A DNA stretch of 9,169 bases from JBCDIQ01 sp039024295 (GTDB taxonomy: Bacteria; Bacteroidota; Bacteroidia; J057). Below the pieces are notes generated by a model that worked only from the letters and a program-made list of their open reading frames with translations, did not search any database and was not told where the DNA came from. The stretch covers positions 1 through 9,169 of the forward strand of contig JBCDIQ010000233.1 of assembly GCA_039024295.1 (NCBI GenBank), given 5' to 3'. Positions 1-5,782 of the stretch are shown here, one piece after another. The translations under genes and the position numbers were made by a program. Within the stretch, counting starts at the first letter, position 1; each line of letters starts with the position of its first letter.

Positions 1-21
1 CAGCAAGTCAAATCCGTTCAT
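1..21 (-). CDS. 5' end of a gene cut by the window edge, translationally coupled to the UbiA-like gene
   Basis: An ATG (19-21, read on the minus strand) overlaps the TGA stop of the UbiA-like gene (18-20) in the classic 4-base ATGA arrangement. It opens a frame encoding MNGFDLL before the window ends. Only seven codons are visible, so this could be chance, but ATGA overlaps are a common sign of translational coupling inside bacterial operons. A start of the form F-D-x-L is often seen in class I SAM-dependent methyltransferases, where it continues as A-P-x-Y-D. That identity is a guess from seven residues and should not be used as an annotation without the flanking sequence. Confidence 0.45.
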
Positions 22-863
22 AGCAGCCACATGATAAACGGAAAAATAAAAGCTCCATCTCCCCAAATCCGATAGGCATCATTGGGGCGAAATCGATTGG
101 GATAAAAGGCAATGGAGGCAAGGGTTATCAGCATTAAGGCATATACCAATTGTATTTTCCAGAAACCAGGATTCCCTGCCCAAGAAAGGCCCGCTATTCC
201 CAGCACCAAAACCACAACTCCTACCCCTCCAATCAACCGCTGGATGGCTAATACACCAACCGCACGTGCAAAGGAAGTATGTCCATCCTGTTCGTCAGTT
301 TCAATTTCGTACATTGAAAAAGCCCATAGGTTCATCATCGCCAGTAAAAAGAACTGCATAAAGCCTATTCCTACTTCCAAGGCCTGCACTTCTTGGCTCA
401 AAACCACTGGGCCACCCCATACCCCCAAGCTGTAGATCAATCCCACCCCTATTTCCTTTTGGAAAAACCACGAAACCCGGTCTCCTACCCACCACACCAT
501 TCCCAGGTGCAACAGCACTACCCCCCCCATGGACAACCCAAAATAAATCAGCTCCTCCGGCATCCACCACGGCAGCACACAGGAGCAACACAAAAAAGCC
601 ACCAACCACACGATGGCGATTGGCTTGAAATATTGATAATGGAACATGTGCCGATCTGTATTTGCAGCTCCTTTTAAACGCCAGGCATCTAACAAATGGT
701 CCGCTGTGTACATCACCCATACACTTAATGGCAGAGCGATCCACCAAACCAAAGGCGGGCGCATCCCCAGCAACTTTGCCACCATGCCTCCACCCGCCAA
801 TGCCCCTAGGGCTACATCTAAGCTCAGCCACCTGACCAGTTCATACCGTCCAGCACTTTTCAT
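18..863 (-). CDS. UbiA-superfamily prenyltransferase-like integral membrane protein
   Basis: The 281-residue protein is strongly hydrophobic throughout, with about seven to nine predicted membrane segments. This length and topology fit the UbiA superfamily, which transfers prenyl chains to aromatic or other acceptors in the inner membrane using two Asp-rich Mg-binding motifs. The first motif is visible as D55-H-L-L-D59, followed by W-R-L-K-G. The second is E186-I-E-T-D190, followed by E-Q-D-G-H-T-S-F-A-R-A-V-G, which resembles the usual D-x-x-x-D loop leading into T-x-x-x-x-x-G. Both are degenerate: the Asn-Asp normally opening motif 1 is T-A here, and motif 2 starts with Glu. The acceptor and pathway cannot be told from sequence. 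The ATG at 861-863 is the first in frame, with GAGGGG directly against it, which is unusually close for a ribosome binding site. The 3' end overlaps the next gene by ATGA. The assignment to the superfamily is fairly firm; catalytic activity is inferred. Confidence 0.78.
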   Translation of the reverse strand: MKSAGRYELVRWLSLDVALGALAGGGMVAKLLGMRPPLVWWIALPLSVWVMYTADHLLDAWRLKGAANTDRHMFHYQYFKPIAIVWLVAFLCCSCVLPWWMPEELIYFGLSMGGVVLLHLGMVWWVGDRVSWFFQKEIGVGLIYSLGVWGGPVVLSQEVQALEVGIGFMQFFLLAMMNLWAFSMYEIETDEQDGHTSFARAVGVLAIQRLIGGVGVVVLVLGIAGLSWAGNPGFWKIQLVYALMLITLASIAFYPNRFRPNDAYRIWGDGAFIFPFIMWLL

Positions 864-932
864 CCCCTCAAAATTGTGTAACTTCGATCAAAAATGCTTG
901 GTCGAATTGTTTTTTGATCGATTTCAAGGAAA
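864..932. promoter_or_regulatory. Divergent intergenic region with operator-like inverted repeat
   Basis: This 69-base gap separates the divergent UbiA-like and thioredoxin-TPR genes and must hold both promoters. It contains an 11-bp perfect inverted repeat, TCGATCAAAAA (884-894) and TTTTTGATCGA (911-921), around a 16-base spacer. A third related element, TTGGTCGAA, lies in the spacer (898-906). It differs by one base from TTGATCGAA, the reverse complement of 883-891. The right arm ends five bases before AAGGA (926-930), the likely ribosome binding site of the plus-strand gene. The element could be a regulator-binding site or an mRNA hairpin in that gene's leader. A Bacteroidota-style -7 box (TAnnTTTG) was not found; TAACTTCG at 879-886 is one mismatch away on the plus strand. 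Confidence 0.5.
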
Positions 933-1727
933 ATGGATTTTCAACAAACGGTAATTGAACGTAGCAGAGAGGTCCCAGTACTGGTAGATTTCTGGGCAGA
1001 ATGGTGCGGCCCATGCAAAGTACTGGGCCCTGTGGTGGAAGAGCTTGCCTCGGAAGCTAAAGGAAAGTGGGAATTGATGAAAGTAAATACGGAAGAAGAA
1101 CAAGGGCTGGCCAAAGCATACGGCATTTACAGCATACCGAACGTTAAGCTGTTTCACAATGGGGAGGTAATTGCTGAATTTAGGGGCGCGCTGCCAAAGC
1201 CCAGCATCCAGAAATGGCTGGACGAACACCTGCCTGATCCAATTGCTGACCTGATCCAAAATCAAGCAAGTAGCCTGTTTGATCAAGGTAATTTTCAAGA
1301 AGCAAAAGCCCGCTTGTTTGAGCTGGAATCATCACATGCTGAGCGTCATGACTTACAGCTATGGCTGGCATTTTCGGAGGTCACTAATGCCCCTTCATCG
1401 GCAAGCAGTCGTTTGGATTCGTTGGCAGTGAATGCCAAACAGCTGCATCAGACACAATCCATTCGCGACCTGATCGAACTGGCTGAACTCTCAGGTGAAA
1501 AGCTCGCCCAGTCAAAAGCTGCAGCTCCACTCTCCCAGGCAAGACAAGCCATTGGGGAATATGACTTTGACACAGTTCTGGAACAGCTTATTCAGGCCGT
1601 CATCATCGATAAGGGCTTCGAAAAAGAGCTGCCTCGCAGGGCTGCAGTGACATTATTCCAACTCATGGGACCAGAAAATCCGTTGACAAAAAAACACAGA
1701 CGCATTTTTGACATGGCCCTTTACTAG
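933..1727 (+). CDS. Thioredoxin-TPR fusion, CnoX/YbbN family redox chaperone
   Basis: The 264-residue protein has an N-terminal thioredoxin domain (about 1-105) with the complete active site W24-C25-G26-P27-C28 and the cis-proline loop S67-I68-P69. An alpha-helical TPR-like region follows (about 106-264). It ends in a block around residues 235-264, with L-F-x-L-M-G, N-P-L and H-R-R, resembling the C-terminal signature of YbbN/CnoX proteins. E. coli CnoX (about 284 residues) is a holdase that protects unfolding proteins under oxidative or bleach stress and passes them to GroEL. It lacks the first active-site cysteine. Here both cysteines are present, so thiol-disulfide activity in addition to holdase activity is plausible, as in some non-enterobacterial members. 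No signal peptide is seen, so a cytoplasmic location is likely. AAGGA at 926-930 supports the ATG start, although the spacing is short. The family call is strong; client handover to GroEL is inferred from homologs. Confidence 0.87.
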   Translation: MDFQQTVIERSREVPVLVDFWAEWCGPCKVLGPVVEELASEAKGKWELMKVNTEEEQGLAKAYGIYSIPNVKLFHNGEVIAEFRGALPKPSIQKWLDEHLPDPIADLIQNQASSLFDQGNFQEAKARLFELESSHAERHDLQLWLAFSEVTNAPSSASSRLDSLAVNAKQLHQTQSIRDLIELAELSGEKLAQSKAAAPLSQARQAIGEYDFDTVLEQLIQAVIIDKGFEKELPRRAAVTLFQLMGPENPLTKKHRRIFDMALY

Positions 1728-1728
1728 A

Positions 1729-1754
1729 AAGCCCCGGCACAGGGGCCGGGACTT
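1729..1754. terminator. GC-rich hairpin between convergent genes
   Basis: The arms AAG-C-CCCGGC (1729-1738) and GCCGGG-A-CTT (1745-1754) pair with one C-A mismatch and leave the loop ACAGGG. The hairpin begins one base after the TAG stop of the thioredoxin-TPR gene and lies in the 65-base gap where it meets the DUF1501 gene coming the other way. Position and stability suggest termination, possibly for both directions. No clear T-tract follows on either strand, so it may act as an mRNA 3'-end stabiliser or a factor-assisted terminator instead. Confidence 0.55.
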
Positions 1755-1792
1755 CGCTTACTACTACCTTCTTAACATGATAACCTAAGTTC

Positions 1793-3802
1793 TTACCGGC
1801 GGACCACCACCTTGCCCCATCCTGCGCGGTGGCGCACATTTTTGTGGCGGATGCCTATTTCTGCATAGTATATAGCAGGCGGCAATTGGTTCACAGGCAC
1901 CTCAAACTGATTTTGGCCAGCAGTCAATCGAATATCTTTCCGATAAACCTCAGCACCACTGGTCTGCACCAACCGCAATTCTCCTTCACTCGCTCCAGAG
2001 CTTTCACATTTCACGTACAGCATGTCAGGTGCTGGATTGGGGAAAAAGGTAGTCTCCAGGCTGATGCCCATGTCTTGGTCAAGGCGCACTTCACGGATAT
2101 CCGAATAGCTAAACCGGCCATCAAAATCCACCTGCTTGATGCGATAAAATGAATTCCCTTCTATCGGTTTTGGGTCAACGAATGAATAATATTCAAGGGT
2201 AGAGCTATTGCCTTGGCCGGGCACTTCGCCAACAGACTCGAAAATCAATCCGTCTGGTGAACGCTCGACTGAAAACAGCTCATTATTGGTTTCTGAGGCC
2301 GTCTCCCATTCGCATAAGACCGTAAAGTCTCTCTGCATATTTGCATCAAAGCCAGCAAATTCTACCGGAAATGCGCCTATGTAACAGCTCGGAGGTGCTT
2401 TATAGCTTATCGTCTGGGAGGTTACTGGATCAACATAATTGGTGTTAACCAGATCCATTTTTTGTGTTTCAAAAGCAGAAAGCTCAGCTCCTGTCAAAGC
2501 TGCCCCGCCAGCTCCAAGCCAATCTTGCAGCAGCGTGGTGAATATCCTTCTGTAATCAAACTGGTAGGAGGTCAGGTTATTTCGATTGATCATAGAAAGG
2601 TCGGGGTTGATCCCAGTCACCCCTGGAGTAACCCCTTTTCCCATCACAACCATCGGGGCTGAAGTTCCATGGTCTGTTCCCCGACTTCCATTTTCCGTAA
2701 TGGTCCGTCCAAACTCAGAAAAGGTCACCGTCATCACCTTGTCTTCCACCCCCAATGCTTTCAGGTCGTCCTGAAATGCTTTTAAGGATTGGGACAAGTG
2801 GTACATCAAAGAGGAATGGCTTCCCATAGAAGGATCATTGGTCAAGGTCTGCTGGGTATGGGTATCAAAGCCGGACAAACGCACCAAGTAGACTTTGGTT
2901 TTACAGCCACCGCTAATCAAGCGAGCAACTACCTTTAGCTGGGGGGCGAGGTTATTCCAGTAGTTGGGCACGCCAGTTTGGTAGTGGGTGGTGGGATAGG
3001 TAACCAAATTCTGACCTGCATTGTACACAGTATCCAGCCTTGCAGCATATGTACTGGTATTTGACTGCACCTGCATGAGGTAATTTAATTCCTGACCGTA
3101 ATGGGAATTAGGAACCGTAGCTGGCAAAGGTCCTCCTACCCCTGACACCAGGTTGTAAAAGTTATTGGGATCCCCTTTGAGGCTCATACCTGTTGGAATA
3201 CCGCTGTTTCGGTAAAATCCCAATGCCATGGTGTTGCTTCCCAATTGAATCCCCAACGGATCAGGCATGCTGGGGTTAGGATAGGCATTGGGGTAGTTGG
3301 GGTAACGGTGGTCCAGGTATCGCCCAAACCAACCTGAACCCAGATTTCCATTTCCAGAGGTGGAATCTTTTCCTGCCATCCAGATGTCTGTCCCCTTGAA
3401 ATGGGATTTATTGTTGTTGGCATAGTTGACATCCAATACCAGATTGACCTTGCCATCATCATACAAATCCTTTAATGCCATCATATCTGGCTGAATGCCT
3501 ACTTGCTGGTTCAGGGCAAGGGTAGTATCAATGTTGGTATATTTCCTACTGCCCGTGTCATTGATAGCAATGGTTGGACGCAGGTTTTTGTACGTAGCGT
3601 ACTGGTCTACAGGCAATAGCATATTGATGCCATCATTCCCTCCTGCAAGCTGCACCAATACCAATACCCGGTCCCCAATATCTCCACAGCTGAATGACTG
3701 ATTTAACAGCGGGTCTGCCATAGCACTTAATGGGATTCCGCCCAATGCGATAGGGGCCAACCCCATCGGTAATATCGTTTGTAAAAAATTTCGTCTATTC
3801 AT
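1793..3802 (-). CDS. DUF1501 family protein with Tat-like signal and T9SS type A C-terminal sorting domain
   Basis: The start chosen is the ATG at 3800-3802, giving 669 residues. It places the twin-arginine-type signal M-N-R-R-N-F-L-Q at the N-terminus, followed by a hydrophobic stretch and a likely cleavage site A-M-A/D near residue 29. An in-frame ATG at 3860-3862 would add 20 residues ahead of the signal and is less likely. The DUF1501 domain (about 45-460) belongs to the alkaline phosphatase/sulfatase-like fold. Visible candidate metal-binding motifs are G-G-N-D57-G, G-F-D313-T-H315, S-E363-F-G-R-T and T-D377-H378-G. After it comes a FnIII-like module (about 478-574: W-x-T-A-S-E-x-N-N, V-E-R-S-x-D-G, Y-R-I-K-Q-V-D-F-D-G). 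The end (about 586-669, opening F-F-P-N-P and closing G-K-V-V-V-R-R) is a type A T9SS sorting domain. The protein is therefore predicted to be exported to the cell surface. It sits 63 bases after the DUF1800 stop, as the second gene of a pair. The substrate is unknown. Confidence 0.88.
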   Translation of the reverse strand: MNRRNFLQTILPMGLAPIALGGIPLSAMADPLLNQSFSCGDIGDRVLVLVQLAGGNDGINMLLPVDQYATYKNLRPTIAINDTGSRKYTNIDTTLALNQQVGIQPDMMALKDLYDDGKVNLVLDVNYANNNKSHFKGTDIWMAGKDSTSGNGNLGSGWFGRYLDHRYPNYPNAYPNPSMPDPLGIQLGSNTMALGFYRNSGIPTGMSLKGDPNNFYNLVSGVGGPLPATVPNSHYGQELNYLMQVQSNTSTYAARLDTVYNAGQNLVTYPTTHYQTGVPNYWNNLAPQLKVVARLISGGCKTKVYLVRLSGFDTHTQQTLTNDPSMGSHSSLMYHLSQSLKAFQDDLKALGVEDKVMTVTFSEFGRTITENGSRGTDHGTSAPMVVMGKGVTPGVTGINPDLSMINRNNLTSYQFDYRRIFTTLLQDWLGAGGAALTGAELSAFETQKMDLVNTNYVDPVTSQTISYKAPPSCYIGAFPVEFAGFDANMQRDFTVLCEWETASETNNELFSVERSPDGLIFESVGEVPGQGNSSTLEYYSFVDPKPIEGNSFYRIKQVDFDGRFSYSDIREVRLDQDMGISLETTFFPNPAPDMLYVKCESSGASEGELRLVQTSGAEVYRKDIRLTAGQNQFEVPVNQLPPAIYYAEIGIRHKNVRHRAGWGKVVVRR

Positions 3803-3865
3803 GAAATTGTTAAAAGAGGATAAAAACTGATAGAAAAACATGATCACATGGCTCTGGACCATATG

Positions 3866-5530
3866 TTACCCCAGCTGAAATTCAGGGGACTGAATAAGTC
3901 CACGATACAGCTTTAATAGCTGGGGCTTGATGTTTCCATCGTTCCCGGTGTTGATGTAATTGTCCCACTCAAACATCCAGTTGATGGGAGACAAATTATC
4001 GAGGAGCAAATCATTCAGGAAAAAATCAAACCTGTCCTGAGCAAGCTGTACCGGCAGTATATAATCCGTCAGGCATTGCACCAGGTGACTGGCAATTCTG
4101 GCTCCTTGATGAGGGCCAGGGTTACCAATTGGGTCATTACCGGGAAAATCCGGCACATTGGTGGGGTCCTCTACATAGTCGACAATATTGAAAGTACCAT
4201 AAGGAAGCGGTGTCCGATTCCTCCGGTTTAGCACGTTTTCTGATATATAATCATACCGAAAGGGCAAGGTATTGGTGCTGGCCCAGTTGCGGTTAAAATC
4301 AGGGCCTTGGTACATTGGGTCATACCCGGCTACGGTAGGCGGAGCAAATACTTCCATCCCCAGATCTTCCAGTTTCCGTTGCATATTCCAATTCAGCCAG
4401 CTATTTTGAACACCGTGTAAATCAGAACTCAACGGAGGAACATAGGATTTAAAAAATCGCTGGGCACCGAACCAAAGCTCAATCGGGTTTTTAATCAAGG
4501 CACCTATTGTTTCGTCTCCAACGCTGGTATCGTCTTCATCGTAAAAATGCTCGCTATTGAACAACTGGGTAAGAACAGGTTCAAATTCAAAATTATTGGT
4601 GCGAAATGTCAGGGCAAGCCCTTGGATGATGTCGTTTTCTACTTCTGCCGTGATGTTGTAGTGAACAAAATACCGGTATAGTTTCCGACAAATAAATTCG
4701 GATACTGCATCCTGGTTGAAGATCATATCAATCAGGTCATCCAGCTCCGTAGCCATGCCAGCGTTGGTGTTTTGACCGGTAATGATGGTATTCTGGAAGG
4801 CAGAAGAAAATTGCTTATCACTGGTTTCATGGCGGTTTTGATCTGGGTACATGATGGGAAATCCCGTATCGGGATCCTGACGAGAAGTATTCAGATAATC
4901 ATGGTTTTGACGCCATCCTGTCAAAACGCGTGCCGCTGCCCGGATATCGTCCTCTGTGTAATTGGTATAATTGCCCGGACCTATCTGAGGTCCTTTCCCT
5001 ACGGTGAACAATTCTAGTAATTCCCTAGCGTAGTTCTCATTGGGGTGGGTTTTGGTATTGTTCCGAATGTCCAGGTAACGCCCCATTGCATTGTCCACAG
5101 ACATTTTCCGGGTGAGAGTTTTGTAGCTTTTATCTGCATACTGCATCAATAACTGCAGGTGGTAGTACCACATGGTGTTGTCACTGATGTTATTGTAGTT
5201 TACCGTCAAGCATGTATGGAGAAAAAATACGAGCTTGTAATAAGCGGTAGGCGGCTTAGTAGGGTCCATAGCATGGTACATGAACCAGGAAATCACCTCA
5301 TTCATCCCTGGGTCAACCCGTCCATCACCATGAAAAGTCTGCCCAGAGTTTGAATCTGTGGGAGGGGAAGGCTGGGAGGGAAATGTGAGTAAATCTGTTA
5401 CCGCTTGAGCAATTGTTTTGGAAGCAAAGGAGTTAATCTCGGCGAATGTACCCCCAAATCCAGCGCGCCGGAGCAAATGGGCGGCGCGTTGCTGGCCTAA
5501 GGTGCCGGTCAACGGGGTTAAAGAAGCCAT
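3866..5530 (-). CDS. DUF1800 family protein, partner of the DUF1501 gene
   Basis: With the ATG at 5528-5530 the product is 554 residues and opens M-A-S-L-T-P-L-T-G. The frame is open further upstream to a TTG at 5597-5599, but the extension has no good ribosome binding site or signal peptide, so the ATG is preferred. DUF1800 hallmarks are clear: the N-terminal A-A-H-L-L-R-R-A-G-F-G (about 16-26), a variant F-F-L-H segment (about 102-105) where many members have F-W-H-x-H-F, then P-N-E-N-Y-A-R-E-L-L-E-L-F-T-x-G (about 163-178) and D-D-I-R-A-A-A-R-V-L-T-G-W-R. Length is normal for the family. DUF1800 and DUF1501 genes are adjacent in many phyla, implying a joint job, but no biochemical function is established. 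No signal peptide, membrane segment or T9SS domain is visible, unlike its exported neighbour, so its location is uncertain. The family call is firm; the role is unknown. Confidence 0.87.
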   Translation of the reverse strand: MASLTPLTGTLGQQRAAHLLRRAGFGGTFAEINSFASKTIAQAVTDLLTFPSQPSPPTDSNSGQTFHGDGRVDPGMNEVISWFMYHAMDPTKPPTAYYKLVFFLHTCLTVNYNNISDNTMWYYHLQLLMQYADKSYKTLTRKMSVDNAMGRYLDIRNNTKTHPNENYARELLELFTVGKGPQIGPGNYTNYTEDDIRAAARVLTGWRQNHDYLNTSRQDPDTGFPIMYPDQNRHETSDKQFSSAFQNTIITGQNTNAGMATELDDLIDMIFNQDAVSEFICRKLYRYFVHYNITAEVENDIIQGLALTFRTNNFEFEPVLTQLFNSEHFYDEDDTSVGDETIGALIKNPIELWFGAQRFFKSYVPPLSSDLHGVQNSWLNWNMQRKLEDLGMEVFAPPTVAGYDPMYQGPDFNRNWASTNTLPFRYDYISENVLNRRNRTPLPYGTFNIVDYVEDPTNVPDFPGNDPIGNPGPHQGARIASHLVQCLTDYILPVQLAQDRFDFFLNDLLLDNLSPINWMFEWDNYINTGNDGNIKPQLLKLYRGLIQSPEFQLG

Positions 5531-5700
5531 GTGGTATAATGGTTTGCACGAAACAATAGGAATTAACTTCGTAAATGAATTACAAAGTCTATATGGCAAT
5601 ACACACGTTTCGGAGGAATGATCTCAATTTAGCCATTCTTCCCGCTAGCAAATTCTACATAAATCCTAAAAAATCTTACATCCTCATACAGGAGTACCAC
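5531..5700 (-). promoter_or_regulatory. Presumed promoter and leader region of the DUF1800-DUF1501 operon
   Basis: This stretch lies between the DUF1800 start and the terminator of the neighbouring operon, so the promoter of the pair must fall here or just upstream. I see no exact Bacteroidota -7 box (TAnnTTTG) on the minus strand. The nearest is TAGACTTTG (5583-5591 region), which has one extra base between TA and TTTG. No strong Shine-Dalgarno sequence precedes either possible start, which is common in this phylum. No separate small gene is recognised in it. Confidence 0.3.
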
Positions 5701-5743
5701 AAAATAAAAAAGGCCTAAATAGAACCAGGGTTCTATTTGAGGC
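5701..5743 (-). terminator. Strong intrinsic terminator of the barrel-protein operon
   Basis: On the minus strand, the arms paired by 5713-5726 (GCCTAAATAGAACC) and 5729-5743 form a 14-bp stem with a 2-base loop and a single bulged base at 5739. The next bases in the direction of transcription (5711 down to 5701, A-rich on the plus strand) give an RNA U-tract of the form UUUUUUAUUUU. The stem starts about 40 bases after the TAA stop of the outer-membrane barrel gene. This is a textbook rho-independent terminator. It indicates that the barrel operon and the downstream DUF1800/DUF1501 pair are separate transcription units. Confidence 0.88.
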
Positions 5744-5782
5744 ATAAAATCATGAAATAATGCCCCAAACCCTTACACTTTC

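Noticed and set aside
112..831. Several plus-strand and alternate-frame minus-strand reading frames of 94-176 codons overlapping the UbiA-like gene
   Set aside because: They lie entirely or mostly inside a well-supported membrane protein gene. Their translations are rich in Pro, His, Ser and Cys with no domain-like pattern, as expected for shadow frames.
924..1298. 124-codon minus-strand frame over the thioredoxin domain
   Set aside because: It is antisense to the conserved WCGPC and cis-Pro regions and has no recognisable features. The plus-strand frame explains the conservation.
3260..3310. Repetitive G-rich stretch in the DUF1501 gene suggesting a tandem repeat
   Set aside because: It reflects a local P-N-Y/P-N-A/P-N-P amino-acid pattern and is not a regular DNA repeat.
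3803..3862. 20-residue N-terminal extension of the DUF1501 protein
   Set aside because: An earlier ATG exists only 3 bases after the DUF1800 stop, but it would bury the RR-containing signal peptide in the interior. Starting at the M-N-R-R methionine gives a normal signal sequence.
5531..5599. TTG-initiated extension of the DUF1800 protein
   Set aside because: The start is non-ATG, there is no ribosome binding site, and the extra 23 residues form neither a signal peptide nor part of the conserved domain.
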